A stretch of DNA of 64,000 nt from Nostoc sp. NIES-3756 (GCF_001548375.1 NZ_AP017295.1:1584501-1648500), one strand, 5' to 3'. Shown: positions 8,768-18,176, counted from the stretch's first letter. A program made the numbers and translations. Notes: generated from the sequence alone by a model not told the origin.

Positions 8768-10021
8768 TTACTCCCTAATCCCCAACTTAGCTACTACAGA
8801 ATTTTTACCTAATACATCCAAAGCAGCTTGATATTGCAAATCTGTTTCGGTGGCGATTTCATCGCGGGTAAGTATTTGCTGGGTAACAATCGCATCTGGT
8901 TTGATGCCTAACTTGTTGATATCGCGGTGGTTAGGTGTTTCGTACTTAGCAATGGTTACAGCTAAACCAGAACCATCGGATAACTCAAACAAGGACTGAA
9001 TTAAACCTTTACCAAAAGTGGTTTCACCTACCAATGTGGCGCGACCATTATCTTGGAGTGCGCCAGCGAGAATTTCGCTGGCACTAGCGGTTCCTTGATT
9101 CACTAGAATTACCAATGGGTCGTCTGTCAAAGCAGGGCCGAAGGCTTCAAAGCTACCCTGAATACCTTGGCGATTGACAGTGTATACAATCGTACCGGAG
9201 TCTAACCACAGCCGGGCAATTTCGATACCAGCTTGGAGTAAGCCACCGGGATTATTGCGCAAATCTAAAATGTAGGCAGTAGCACCTTTTTTCTCTAGAC
9301 TAGAGATAGCGTGTGCTAACTCCATAGAAGCGTTAGCATTGAATTGAGTCAGGCGCAGATAGCCGAAAGGCGTGCCTTGGGGGGATGAGCGTAATTCTGC
9401 CACGACAGGGTTAAGAGCGATGCGATCGCGCACCACCCTCACTTCCTTTTCGCCTTCGCCGTCACGTTCAATCAACAGCGTGACTAAACTACCAATGGGG
9501 CCGCGCATTCTGGCGGCTGCTTCATCGAGTGTCAAATCTGTAGTAGAAATGCCTTCAATTTTGACAATGCGATCGCGTGGTCTAATCCCCGCTTTCTCGG
9601 CTGGAGAACCCGCAATGGGCGCAACTACTTCTAACTTCCCACTCTGGGCGTTGAGAGCAATTTGTAAACCAACTCCCGTCAATTCTCCAGAAGTATTGAC
9701 CTGTAAACTGCGATATTGTTCAGGGTCTAAAAACCGAGTAAAAGGATCATCCAAGCTCTTGAGCATATTCGCAATAGCGCCGTAAGCAGCTTTTTGGTCT
9801 GAAATGGGCTTTCCTAGTACCTTCTGTCTCACATCTGCCCAATTTTGATGATTAAACGTGTCATCCAGATAAGTTCGATTGACAATTCGCCACACTTCCG
9901 ACACCAGTTTTTGCTCATCCGTCAATGCTGCGGCTGGTTGAACAAATATTCCTACAGCCAAACTCAAAGCCACTAATAACGAAAATCCCAACCGAAAAAC
10001 CTGTTTTTGCATGAACCCCAT
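8768..10021 (-). CDS. ctpA: Carboxyl-terminal processing protease (D1 maturation)
   Basis: The 417-residue S41 protease has a signal peptide (helix to about residue 30, ending QPAAA), a PDZ domain (about 105-190; GVGLQIA, IAGSPAEKAGIRPRDRI) and a catalytic core with Ser313 in NQGTASASEI and Lys338 in GETTFGKG, 25 residues apart as in CtpA. It acts in the thylakoid lumen or periplasm and removes the C-terminal extension of photosystem II protein D1. The first ATG is preferred because GAGG lies 12 bases upstream. It is divergent from petB, sharing a 372-bp promoter region. Paralogues exist in cyanobacteria, so CtpA rather than CtpB/C is inferred from sequence and place. Confidence 0.88.
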   Translation of the reverse strand: MGFMQKQVFRLGFSLLVALSLAVGIFVQPAAALTDEQKLVSEVWRIVNRTYLDDTFNHQNWADVRQKVLGKPISDQKAAYGAIANMLKSLDDPFTRFLDPEQYRSLQVNTSGELTGVGLQIALNAQSGKLEVVAPIAGSPAEKAGIRPRDRIVKIEGISTTDLTLDEAAARMRGPIGSLVTLLIERDGEGEKEVRVVRDRIALNPVVAELRSSPQGTPFGYLRLTQFNANASMELAHAISSLEKKGATAYILDLRNNPGGLLQAGIEIARLWLDSGTIVYTVNRQGIQGSFEAFGPALTDDPLVILVNQGTASASEILAGALQDNGRATLVGETTFGKGLIQSLFELSDGSGLAVTIAKYETPNHRDINKLGIKPDAIVTQQILTRDEIATETDLQYQAALDVLGKNSVVAKLGIRE

Positions 10022-10393
10022 TTTCAGTTTTACCTCAAACCAAATTGCCTAGAAGAATTACCCAGTTGCCCGATTATTGATGAAATCTATCTCTCGACTA
10101 TGTTACTTTTTTTATAGAAGTGGTGCATTATTCTCATCAAGTCGTTAAAGCATTTGATATTAGTGCATCCCCTCTACCAAAAGGTTTATGATCTACTTTG
10201 TACCCACCAATCGGGTCGGCTTGCAAAGAGAACGCAATATATTCCATATTTACAGAGTGTTAAGTTTGTGAAAACTCTTAGCATTCTGCGAGAGTGAAAA
10301 ACAAACAAGAAAACCTCCTCTTAAAAGAAAATCCCAAAATTGCCAATTGGGAGATTGAATCAACCGCAACCGATTTTAGGAACTTGAGATTGT
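10022..10393. promoter_or_regulatory. Divergent promoter region of ctpA and petB
   Basis: This 372-bp gap contains no gene and must carry promoters in both directions. TATGAT at 10187-10192 is a possible -10 for petB with no convincing -35. An inverted repeat TCCCAA/TTGGGA-like element lies at about 10331-10352 in the petB leader. Confidence 0.5.
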
Positions 10394-11041
10394 ATGGCCA
10401 ACGTTTACGACTGGTTTGAGGAACGCTTGGAAATCCAGGCACTTGCCGAAGATGTAACAAGCAAATATGTACCTCCCCATGTCAATATCTTCTACTGCTT
10501 GGGTGGCATTACCCTAGTTTGCTTTTTGATCCAGTTCGCCACTGGATTCGCTATGACGTTCTACTACAAGCCAACAGTTGCTGAAGCATACTCCTCGGTA
10601 GAGTACATCATGAACGAGGTGAACTTCGGTTGGCTAATTCGCTCCGTCCATCGCTGGTCTGCCAGCATGATGGTGCTGATGATGATTCTGCACGTCTTCC
10701 GCGTTTACTTGACTGGTGGTTTCAAAAAGCCCCGCGAATTGACCTGGGTTAGTGGTGTGATCCTCGCTGTCATCACCGTTTCTTTTGGTGTTACAGGTTA
10801 TTCTCTACCTTGGGATCAAGTCGGTTATTGGGCTGTGAAAATCGTTAGTGGTGTACCAGAAGCGATTCCCGTAGTCGGTGTACTTATCTCCGACTTATTG
10901 CGCGGTGGTTCCAGCGTTGGTCAAGCAACTCTGACCCGCTACTACAGCGCCCACACCTTTGTTTTGCCTTGGTTGATTGCGGTATTCATGCTGTTCCACT
11001 TCTTGATGATCCGCAAACAAGGTATTTCCGGCCCCTTGTAA
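10394..11041 (+). CDS. petB: Cytochrome b6 of the cytochrome b6f complex
   Basis: The 215-residue protein has the usual length and four membrane helices. Cys35 (YCLGG), which binds heme cn covalently, is at the expected place. The heme-ligand histidines lie in the helices with [18 protein letters not shown] and [12 protein letters not shown]. With PetD it forms the quinone-oxidising core in the thylakoid membrane that carries electrons from photosystem II to plastocyanin or cytochrome c6. petD follows after a long repeat-containing gap of 274 bp. Identification is certain from near-invariant sequence. Confidence 0.99.
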   Translation: MANVYDWFEERLEIQALAEDVTSKYVPPHVNIFYCLGGITLVCFLIQFATGFAMTFYYKPTVAEAYSSVEYIMNEVNFGWLIRSVHRWSASMMVLMMILHVFRVYLTGGFKKPRELTWVSGVILAVITVSFGVTGYSLPWDQVGYWAVKIVSGVPEAIPVVGVLISDLLRGGSSVGQATLTRYYSAHTFVLPWLIAVFMLFHFLMIRKQGISGPL

Positions 11042-11059
11042 TCGAGCATTTAGTTCTTA

Positions 11060-11160
11060 GTTAGGAGTGCTGAGGAGCCAGCCGCGTGGGCGGCTCTGCC
11101 GACCCGAGCGGACTGGCGTTGCTGAGTGCTGAGTAGTGAGTGCTGAGTGGAAAGACCTAA
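11060..11160. repeat. Repeat-rich insert in the petB-petD spacer
   Basis: GC-rich inverted stretch GCCGCGTGGGCGGC is followed by 7/14-base repeats of the GTGCTGAGTAGTGA type. The GCGTGGGCGGCT string also occurs at about 37061-37072. The insert makes the spacing between the two cotranscribed genes unusually long. Confidence 0.6.
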
Positions 11161-11315
11161 CAAAACATTTAGCACATCAGCCTAAAAGTTAGAGCTATTA
11201 ACTCAGGACTCAAGACTCATAACTCAGCACTATAATTCACTAATATCTGAGGCTAAAAGTTGCAAACAACCCAAAGGCTTTAACTGAAATTTTAAGCAGG
11301 AGAGCGCATTTAAAC

Positions 11316-11798
11316 ATGGCTACAGTAAAAAAACCCGATCTGAGCGATCCTAATTTAAGAGCCAAACTTGCCAAAGGCATGGGTCACAACTACTACGGAG
11401 AACCAGCTTGGCCTAACGACTTGCTGTATGTGTTCCCAATTGTGATCATGGGTTCCTTTGCTTGTATCGTGGCTCTAGCTGTACTAGACCCTGCAATGAC
11501 AGGCGAACCAGCTAATCCTTTTGCCACACCACTGGAAATTTTACCAGAGTGGTACTTGTACCCAGTATTCCAAATTTTGCGATCGCTTCCTAACAAATTG
11601 TTGGGAGTTTTAGCAATGGCTGCCGTACCCTTGGGACTAATTCTCGTTCCTTTCATTGAGAACGTCAACAAGTTCCAAAACCCCTTCCGTCGTCCAGTTG
11701 CTACCACAGTGTTCTTGTTTGGAACTTTGGTAACTCTATGGTTAGGTATCGGCGCTGCGTTACCATTGGACAAATCTTTGACCTTAGGCTTGTTCTAA
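11316..11798 (+). CDS. petD: Cytochrome b6f complex subunit IV
   Basis: The 160-residue protein has the standard length, starting [20 protein letters not shown]. Three membrane helices are present, and the PEWY quinol-site motif is at about residues 75-80 ([14 protein letters not shown]). It completes the Qo site with cytochrome b6. AGGAG at 11299-11303 lies about 12 bases before the ATG. A large hairpin follows the stop. The separate petB and petD genes are the normal cyanobacterial split of cytochrome b. Confidence 0.99.
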   Translation: MATVKKPDLSDPNLRAKLAKGMGHNYYGEPAWPNDLLYVFPIVIMGSFACIVALAVLDPAMTGEPANPFATPLEILPEWYLYPVFQILRSLPNKLLGVLAMAAVPLGLILVPFIENVNKFQNPFRRPVATTVFLFGTLVTLWLGIGAALPLDKSLTLGLF

Positions 11799-11818
11799 GC
11801 TAGTCAGTTAGAAGCTTC

Positions 11819-11892
11819 TTGACACCTGTAGGTTTCAGGAGCGTATATCAAATTAAAGATATGCGCTCTTGAAAACACAAAACAGGTGTCAA
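11819..11892 (+). terminator. Extended two-part hairpin downstream of petD
   Basis: The outer stem TTGACACCTGT (11819-11829) pairs with ACAGGTGTCAA (11882-11892). An inner stem of about 17 bp (TTTCAGGAGCGTATATC with GATATGCGCTCTTGAAA) closes an AAATTAAA loop. TTTTAG follows. It is probably the petD terminator or a 3' stabilising structure; an independent small RNA is possible. Confidence 0.6.
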
Positions 11893-11918
11893 TTTTAGTG
11901 ATATGGTACAGTCAACAG

Positions 11919-11967
11919 TCAACAGTTAAGAATTTTGACTAATGACCAATGACCAATAACTAATTAA
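11919..11967. repeat. Heptanucleotide-type repeat after petD
   Basis: CAGTCAACAGTCAACAGT followed by GACTAATGACCAATGACC units, the 7-bp repeat family seen at many gene borders in this window. Confidence 0.65.
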
Positions 11968-12060
11968 TTTTGGACACAAAAAATTATCCAAAATCTAAAA
12001 TAGACTGAAGATCATAGATTACATAAATTCTTACTCATAGTTACATTAAACTTACGGTCA

Positions 12061-12504
12061 ATGCTTGGCATAATGCAGCACGACCAATTAACAATTAAGA
12101 GCGAACTGAAGCTCCTTAACCAAGTACAACAGTGGTTTGAGGACTTTTGCCTAAAATATCTGGCTCAACTCGGCTGGACAGAAACACAACTTTATCGCCT
12201 CAACTTAGCACTGGCTGAAGGCTTTACTAATGCAGTCCGCCATGCTCATCGTACCTTACCACCGGAGACAACCATAGAAATTGAGGTTAGCCTATGGATT
12301 AACAAAATAGAACTAAGAATTTGGGATCATGGTAAACCTTTTGATCCGAATGCGATCGCCGAACCAGAGCCAGGTACATTACAAGTGGGTGGTTATGGCT
12401 GGTTCCTCCTGCGACGTTTAACTGACCGTGTAGAATACGAGCGCAGTGAGGATGGCAGAAATTGTTTAGTAATCGTTAAACATCTCAAAGAAGGACAGCA
12501 TTAA
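12061..12504 (+). CDS. RsbW-like anti-sigma/serine kinase ATPase
   Basis: The 147-residue protein is a stand-alone HATPase_c domain of the RsbW/SpoIIAB type. The N box is LALAEGFTNAVRHAH (about residues 48-62), the G1 box WDHGKPFD, and the G2 box VGGYGWFLLRRLTDRVEY. Members phosphorylate an anti-sigma-antagonist or hold a sigma factor. No antagonist or sigma gene is next to it, so its partner is elsewhere. The start at 12061 (MLGIMQ) or at the internal ATG 12073 cannot be decided from the ribosome site. Confidence 0.85.
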   Translation: MLGIMQHDQLTIKSELKLLNQVQQWFEDFCLKYLAQLGWTETQLYRLNLALAEGFTNAVRHAHRTLPPETTIEIEVSLWINKIELRIWDHGKPFDPNAIAEPEPGTLQVGGYGWFLLRRLTDRVEYERSEDGRNCLVIVKHLKEGQH

Positions 12505-12764
12505 GGAAACGAGTAATGAGTGTTAAGTGCTGAGTAGAATCAGAACTTCTCTTCTGCTCCCTGCTTAAATCTGTATAAAAAATCATACCTGTAATAGTAG
12601 AGTTAGCATACGAGTTACTGATATTACTTTGCTACAATTGGCAAAATTATTAGCAGCAAAAAATTTAACTGAGACGTTTGTCATTTGGTGTAGGAAACGC
12701 TCAGTAATTTTTCATAACGCTGCTGTAGCTCCTATGTAATCAAAGAGGGGATAGGGAAGAGGAT

Positions 12765-13769
12765 ATGGCTAAGACAGCCCTAGTTACAGGTATTACTGGT
12801 CAAGATGGCTACTATCTCAGCCATTTGCTTCTCAATCAAGGTTATCGAGTTGTAGGACTGGTTTCACCACACCGCCAACCAAATTTAACAAAGTTAGGAA
12901 ATTTAGCAACTCAGGTAGAAATATATAACGTTGATTTGAGAGATCCTCTCGCCCTAGTGAATGCAGTAGAACAACTGCGACCCCAGGAAATTTATAATTT
13001 GGCCGCGCCTAGTTTTGTACCTGACTCGTGGAATGACCCACTGGGAACTCTTGATTTAATTACAGGGACAGCAACTAGATTGTTGGATGCAATTCGCCAA
13101 GTTGGTTTAACTACGCGGTTTTATCAAGCTAGTAGTTCCGAAATGTTTGGGGATGTTTTATCTTCTCCGCAAGACGAAGAAACCACCTTTCGTCCTAAAA
13201 ATCCCTACGCAGCAGCTAAGTTACATGCTCATTGGACAATGGTACATCATCGGCAGCGTTATGGACTCTTTGCCTGTAGTGGTATTTTATATAATCATGA
13301 GTCGCCTTTGCGCCCACCTCAATTCGTTACACGCAAAGTAGCATTGGCTGCTGCATCAATTAAATTAGGCTTGGCTGAAACTTTAGAAATGGGTAATTTA
13401 GATGCGAAGCGAGATTGGGGTTTTGCGGGTGATTACGTAAGAGCAATGTGGTTGATGTTGCAAGCAAATGAAGCAGAAGAGTATGTCATTGGTACAGGAA
13501 AATTACGTAGTGTTAAAGACTTAGTATCTATAGCTTTCGATTCTGTAGGCTTGAATTGGGAAAATCATGTAGTGATTAATACAGATTTACTCAGACAAGA
13601 TGAACACTTCCAACTAGTAGCTAACCCTAGTAAAGCTAAAAGGAATTTGGGTTGGGAACCTGAAGTGAGTTTTGAAACTCTTTTAGAGCAAATGGTGCAA
13701 ACAGATATAGAAAGATTACAAAATGGCTCAATTGTCCAAACATCAGCAAAAAAATTATTGGTAGAGTAA
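12765..13769 (+). CDS. GDP-mannose 4,6-dehydratase-family nucleotide-sugar enzyme
   Basis: The 334-residue protein is an extended SDR. It has the NAD(P) motif TGITGQDGYY at residues 8-17, ASSSEMFG with the catalytic Ser/Thr region, catalytic YAAAK at about 148-152, and GIL.NHESP, which is typical of GDP-mannose dehydratase. It probably makes a 4-keto-6-deoxy sugar nucleotide for surface polysaccharide. The protein is slightly shorter than standard Gmd (about 350-370). A GT4 glycosyltransferase follows after 127 bp, consistent with one pathway. Substrate specificity (GDP-mannose or a related sugar) is inferred. Confidence 0.83.
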   Translation: MAKTALVTGITGQDGYYLSHLLLNQGYRVVGLVSPHRQPNLTKLGNLATQVEIYNVDLRDPLALVNAVEQLRPQEIYNLAAPSFVPDSWNDPLGTLDLITGTATRLLDAIRQVGLTTRFYQASSSEMFGDVLSSPQDEETTFRPKNPYAAAKLHAHWTMVHHRQRYGLFACSGILYNHESPLRPPQFVTRKVALAAASIKLGLAETLEMGNLDAKRDWGFAGDYVRAMWLMLQANEAEEYVIGTGKLRSVKDLVSIAFDSVGLNWENHVVINTDLLRQDEHFQLVANPSKAKRNLGWEPEVSFETLLEQMVQTDIERLQNGSIVQTSAKKLLVE

Positions 13770-13846
13770 TATACTATCGGGCAATTTTTGTATCATATCT
13801 ACAAAAACTCTACCCACAAAGGGAACAGTTATTTATAACAACTGAC

Positions 13847-13869
13847 ACACCCCACCATAGGCGGGGTGT
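13847..13869. repeat. GC-rich hairpin between the dehydratase and GT4 genes
   Basis: ACACCCCACC pairs with GGCGGGGTGT with one mismatch across CATA. No T-run follows, so it may be an attenuator or a repeat rather than a full terminator. Confidence 0.5.
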
Positions 13870-13896
13870 AGCCTATCACTTAATCAAATTAACTTC

Positions 13897-15063
13897 ATGT
13901 CAATTGATACAGTGGGAGACAAAATAAGTTTAAATACAGCTTCTTATCAGCGAATCAATCATATATTCGTATTCTTAGAAGTTTTTAAACAGGAAGGTGG
14001 GATTCAATCTTACGTCAAGGATATTTTTCGTGCATATTCAGGATTAGAGAAAGGTTATCAAGCAGACGTTTTGTTATTACGAGATAACCCTGAATACTCA
14101 AATCCTTTTGCTGGCGATAGTCTGAAATTCCATTACTTTCAAAATAAATCACCCCAACTAGGCAGAATAAAAATGGCTGGGGTTCTATTCAAGTTTTTAT
14201 TACAGAAAAGACCACAACAAGTTTTTTGTGGACACATTAAGCTAGCCGTACTAGTACAAACCCTCTGCCAACCTTTAGGTATTTCTTACACTGTCCTTAC
14301 CTATGGCAAAGAATTTTGGGAACCGTTGAATGAGAAGGAACGCCGCGCTTTAGCAGGTGCAAAAGAAATTTGGACGATTAGTCGCTATAGCCGCGATCGC
14401 GCCTGTGCAGTTAATGGTATAGATCCTCAAAAGGTGAGAATGTTGCCTTGTGCAATTGATGGGGATAAATTTACACCAGGCTCCAAGCAACCAGAATTAG
14501 TAGAAAAATATGGCTTACAGGATGCCAAAGTATTAATGACCGTAGCACGACTATGGTCAGGCGATATTTATAAAGGTGTGGATGTCACAATTCGGGCATT
14601 ACCAAAGATAATCCAAGCGTTCCCAGAAGTAAAATATTTAGTTATCGGTCGTGGTGATGACCAACCGCGATTAGCACAATTAGCCAAAGATTTAGGTGTA
14701 AGCGATCGCGTTATTTTTGCTGGTTTTGTGCCTACTGAAGATTTAATGGCACACTATCGCCTAGCGGATGCCTATATTATGCCCTCACAGGAAGGTTTTG
14801 GTATCGTCTATCTAGAAGCTATGGCTTGTGGTGTACCCGTACTTTCCGGTGATGATGATGGTTCAGCAGACCCCTTACAAGATGGTAAGCTAGGATGGCG
14901 AGTTCCTCACCGCAACCCAGAAGCCGTAGCCGCAGCTTGTTTAGAGATTCTGCAAGGAAAAGATAAACGCTGTGACGGAGAGTGGTTACGCGAACAGGCG
15001 ATCGCACTTTTCGGTATAGATGCTTTGCAAAAGCAGCTTTTATCTTTAGTCCAGAGTCAATAG
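13897..15063 (+). CDS. Family GT4 glycosyltransferase
   Basis: The 388-residue protein has a GT-B fold. The N-terminal half begins with HIFVFLEVFKQEGGIQSYV, a glycine-rich acceptor-side motif. The C-terminal half has LMTVARLW and K, KYLVIGRGDD, and the GT4 motif EGFGIVYLEAM (E-x7-E) that binds the nucleotide sugar, followed by GVPVLSGDDDGS. It is a retaining sugar transferase, probably for exopolysaccharide or glycolipid. It follows the dehydratase gene in the same direction, so the two may share a transcript. Donor and acceptor are unknown. Confidence 0.88.
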   Translation: MSIDTVGDKISLNTASYQRINHIFVFLEVFKQEGGIQSYVKDIFRAYSGLEKGYQADVLLLRDNPEYSNPFAGDSLKFHYFQNKSPQLGRIKMAGVLFKFLLQKRPQQVFCGHIKLAVLVQTLCQPLGISYTVLTYGKEFWEPLNEKERRALAGAKEIWTISRYSRDRACAVNGIDPQKVRMLPCAIDGDKFTPGSKQPELVEKYGLQDAKVLMTVARLWSGDIYKGVDVTIRALPKIIQAFPEVKYLVIGRGDDQPRLAQLAKDLGVSDRVIFAGFVPTEDLMAHYRLADAYIMPSQEGFGIVYLEAMACGVPVLSGDDDGSADPLQDGKLGWRVPHRNPEAVAAACLEILQGKDKRCDGEWLREQAIALFGIDALQKQLLSLVQSQ

Positions 15064-15088
15064 TCCACAGTCCATAGTAATAACAACT

Positions 15089-15257
15089 GACCCTAAAGGG
15101 TACTCTCCGAGAACCCTTACGGGGAACGGCAGTTGCTACAAGTCGGGGAACCCGACGACAGTCGCTTCTCTACGAGACGCTACGCGAACAAGTCGGCAAA
15201 GCCGCCCACAGCGCTGTCTCCCCATCGCACTGCCTCACAACTGACAACTGACCAAAC
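15089..15257. repeat. Composite dispersed repeat
   Basis: Segments are GGGTACTCTCCGAGAAC, GGGGAACGGCAGTT, GCTTCTCTACGAGACGCTAC and GCACTGCCTCACAACTGAC. The same order of related segments occurs at about 21073-21190, and one segment also at 2079-2106. No frame runs through it. Confidence 0.7.
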
Positions 15258-15291
15258 GCTATCCTAGAAGGAGAGCAAGACAGTATTTAAA

Positions 15292-15663
15292 ATGAGCTTT
15301 AACAACTCTCAATTAAATCTTTTAAATTTCCGCCCTTGGCTAACAGCGTTAGCTATCGCTTGGCTACTGGCTTCCTTGGGCTTGGGCTGGTTAGTAAATT
15401 CCTTGTTGATTATTTTTGGATTGATATTGCTAGCACCAGTTGTGGCGTTCTTCGGGTTTCGCTGGTGGCTAGAACGCAACTTAGTCACTGATCAATGTCC
15501 CATCTGTAATTATGAATTTACGGGTTTAAATAATAGTCAGATGCAATGTCCTAATTGCGGGGAAAATGTCATGGTACAAAAGGGACATTTTCAACGTTTT
15601 GCACCAGAAGGAACAATTGATGTTACCGCCGTTGAAGTACCAGCCCAAAAATTGGAGGAGTAA
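15292..15663 (+). CDS. Small membrane protein with a C-terminal zinc ribbon
   Basis: The 123-residue protein has two closely spaced hydrophobic helices (about residues 15-37 and 38-60), then a zinc ribbon with CPIC (about 67-70) and CPNC (about 83-86). AGAAGGAGAG (15267-15276) is upstream, about 15 bases before the ATG. Zinc ribbons next to a membrane anchor usually serve in protein or nucleic-acid contact; function is unknown. It is convergent with the transglycosylase gene. Confidence 0.7.
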   Translation: MSFNNSQLNLLNFRPWLTALAIAWLLASLGLGWLVNSLLIIFGLILLAPVVAFFGFRWWLERNLVTDQCPICNYEFTGLNNSQMQCPNCGENVMVQKGHFQRFAPEGTIDVTAVEVPAQKLEE

Positions 15664-15732
15664 GTGCTGTTAGCGGTAGCGGGACGTTCAGTCCGTGATG
15701 AGTTTTGAGTGGAAATATTTTCTTCCTTGTCT

Positions 15733-15785
15733 CCCTGTTCCCCTCCCAGGAGGGGAACAGGGGTGGGTTACTCCCTTATCTCCTC
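15733..15785. repeat. CCCCTCC-GGAGGGG dispersed repeat, uninterrupted copy
   Basis: TTCCCCTCCCAGGAGGGGAA and GGGGTGGGTTACTCCCTT closely match the sequence around the ISAs1 element (18155-18170 joined to 19346-19380). It shows what the insertion target looked like before the IS entered. Confidence 0.7.
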
Positions 15786-15799
15786 CCAGGCCTCAGCTC

Positions 15800-17998
15800 T
15801 CAATTTCCCTCGCTTGGTAATTTTGGGTGTTCGGTAGAATACTTAGCTACGATGTTGGAAATCTCAGGGTTATATAGCCTTAAATAATTCCAATAGTTAC
15901 CAAATACTTGACGTACGTAATCTCTGGTTTCGGTAAAGGGAATGGCTTCAACAAACTCATCTGGATCTTGGTTGGGTAGAGTTTGTAACCATTTGGCGAC
16001 GTTACCTGGTCCAGCATTGTAACTGGCGATCGCTAGCATGGAATTATTGCCATACTGTTCATGAGTATGGTCTAAATACCATGTTCCCAGCATGATGTTA
16101 TCGTTGGGGTTTGCTAAATCCAGGGTCTTGTTATCGACTTTAATTTTGTCAGCTATCCATTTTCCCGTATCTGGCATCACCTGCATTAAGCCTGTAGCCC
16201 CAGCAACAGATTTAATTTTCGCTTCAAACCGCGATTCTTGACGCATCAAGGCAGTTACTAAAAGAGGATTAAGTTGTCTCTCAGATGACCATTTTTCAAT
16301 CTCTTTCAGGTAAGGAAACGGGTATCGTGCTTGCCAGTATGTAACCTGCTGACTCAATGCTTGATACTCAGCTTGTTCTTCTGGTGTTTCCCTGTCTTCT
16401 AATTTAGAAATCAGGTTAATTCCGGAAAGATATTCTCCCCTAGCTAACCGCATCAGTCCTTCGGTGAATTGTTCGGCTATGGTTGGTTGCTGTTTATTAA
16501 GATATTCTGTTTCCCATTGCAACCAAGCATCACGGTTTTGACCAAGCAGATACAATTCCTGGAAGGTTGCCGAACCTGCACGGGGTAAGGGACGCTGGTA
16601 AGGAATTACCTCTGGGTTGAGTTGACGGACATTATCAAAGTTACCAACATTCAATCCTAATTGGTTTGCCGATCGCCAGGCATAGTAAGAGTAAGGAAAC
16701 TGGCTAAGGACATACTCATAAGCCTGTTTCGCTTCCTGTTCTTTTCCTAAAGCATTTGCCCATTTGCCCATCCAAAAACCTGCTCTGGGAGCCAAAATAC
16801 TGTTAGGGTTGTTGATAACAATCGGTTGCGCCCACTTCCAAGCTGTGACGTAATCTCTAGCTTTGGCTTTTTCTAGTGCGATTTTCCAACGATATTCTGC
16901 GGCTTCATCAGATTTAGCGTACTTGGTAATGAGTTCTTGCCAAGTTTGTTGAGCGGCTTTTTGATCATTAAGGGCTGTAAGAATTTCGGCTTTTCTTTTC
17001 AACGCCTGACTTGCTTGTTGTGGGAATTTAGCAATTACTTGATTGAGATAGGGTATGGCATCTTTGCTGGTTCTCGTCATTTCTGCCAAGCGTAATAAGC
17101 CTGTACCTGTTTCCTCGGCAGTAGGGAATTGTTGTACTAACTGATTATAGGTAGATATGGACTGTTCTCTATTTTTTCCGCCTACCTGTAACCCCCGTGC
17201 TGTCCGATACAGATTCCGCGCCGTCTTGGGTGCTTTAGCATAAGCATTCGCCGCTTTGAGGAATTGATTATTTTCCCAATAGGCTGTACCAATTACGTCC
17301 CAGTCTTGGGGTTTGAGGCTTGGTTGTTGTACCAACTGGTCTAACACACCTACTATCCCTGGCTGAGTATAGGCATATTGCGCCAAGATTAATTTTAACT
17401 GCGGCTGATTAGGATTTTCTGACAACCGCTTCTGGATAATTTCCCAAGTGAGGGGATGGGAGGGAAATTGAGCGATCGCTGTATCTTGTAGCTTGGGTTG
17501 GGCAATAAGATATATAGCCTTTACCGCCGCCGCTTCTTTTGAATACTCTTTTACTACTTTTTGTCTTAGGTCAGAAGCTTTGCCATCTTCACCTAGTAAA
17601 TCTTGTGCTTGTGCTTGTTTGAGTAAGATGTAGGGTGCAAGAGCCGGATAACTTTTCTCTAGACCAGTAAGTAATTCTAGTGCCTTTTGACCTTGCTTCG
17701 TGTCAATATAATCACTCGCCAACAGATAACGCGCCCGTTCTCGGTCTGGCGATCGCCCATTTTGCGCGATTTCTTCGAGTTTAGCTGCGCGTTCTGCTGG
17801 GGATTGGGATATCAGGGGGAACACATCTGATTTAACCTTGTTCCCCTCTAATAACTGTTCTGGCTGATCTTTAAAATTAATCCACTGCCCAAAATAGTTA
17901 CCAATTTGCGGTGCTGACACCATCGCCCCTGCTGAAAAGGCAAACAACGCCGCACCTGCAATTATGGGAATTTGCTTTTTTTGTAGTTTCTTCAGCAT
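15800..17998 (-). CDS. Slt70-like lytic murein transglycosylase
   Basis: The product is 732 residues from the internal Met (MLKKLQKKQ, 17998). The frame can be extended to 18067, but the extension is not signal-like and the chosen start puts a helix (PIIAGAALFAFSAGAMVS) at the N-terminus. A long TPR-like superhelix (about 60-560) is followed by an SLT domain (about 590-715) with ALMRQESRFEAKIKS (catalytic Glu in QES), GATGLMQVMP and ASYNAGPGNVAKWL. It cleaves peptidoglycan glycan strands, releasing 1,6-anhydro products, in the periplasm. Confidence 0.9.
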   Translation of the reverse strand: MLKKLQKKQIPIIAGAALFAFSAGAMVSAPQIGNYFGQWINFKDQPEQLLEGNKVKSDVFPLISQSPAERAAKLEEIAQNGRSPDRERARYLLASDYIDTKQGQKALELLTGLEKSYPALAPYILLKQAQAQDLLGEDGKASDLRQKVVKEYSKEAAAVKAIYLIAQPKLQDTAIAQFPSHPLTWEIIQKRLSENPNQPQLKLILAQYAYTQPGIVGVLDQLVQQPSLKPQDWDVIGTAYWENNQFLKAANAYAKAPKTARNLYRTARGLQVGGKNREQSISTYNQLVQQFPTAEETGTGLLRLAEMTRTSKDAIPYLNQVIAKFPQQASQALKRKAEILTALNDQKAAQQTWQELITKYAKSDEAAEYRWKIALEKAKARDYVTAWKWAQPIVINNPNSILAPRAGFWMGKWANALGKEQEAKQAYEYVLSQFPYSYYAWRSANQLGLNVGNFDNVRQLNPEVIPYQRPLPRAGSATFQELYLLGQNRDAWLQWETEYLNKQQPTIAEQFTEGLMRLARGEYLSGINLISKLEDRETPEEQAEYQALSQQVTYWQARYPFPYLKEIEKWSSERQLNPLLVTALMRQESRFEAKIKSVAGATGLMQVMPDTGKWIADKIKVDNKTLDLANPNDNIMLGTWYLDHTHEQYGNNSMLAIASYNAGPGNVAKWLQTLPNQDPDEFVEAIPFTETRDYVRQVFGNYWNYLRLYNPEISNIVAKYSTEHPKLPSEGN

Positions 17999-18075
17999 GG
18001 ATACTCGCCAAACAGCGCAGATGATTTTTTTTGCAACTTTAGCATTAGTTATTGTGAATGTAATCACCCTAATAG

Positions 18076-18130
18076 TCAGTTGTCAGTTGTCAGTTGTCAT
18101 TAGTCATCAGTCATTAGTCATTAGTCAATA
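18076..18130. repeat. Heptanucleotide tandem repeat (CAGTTGT / CATTAGT)
   Basis: Several copies of CAGTTGT pass into CATTAGT-type 7-mers directly upstream of the transglycosylase start. It is the reverse complement of the ACTAATG family. Confidence 0.75.
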
Positions 18131-18176
18131 GTTATTTTTTATCCTCAGCTTCCTGTTCCCCTCCTGGGAGGTAGGG

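Noticed and set aside
9372..9785. 137-codon plus-strand frame opposite ctpA
   Set aside because: Antisense shadow of a strongly conserved gene; composition follows the codons of ctpA.
11393..11773. 126-codon minus-strand frame opposite petD
   Set aside because: Shadow of petD, no family match.
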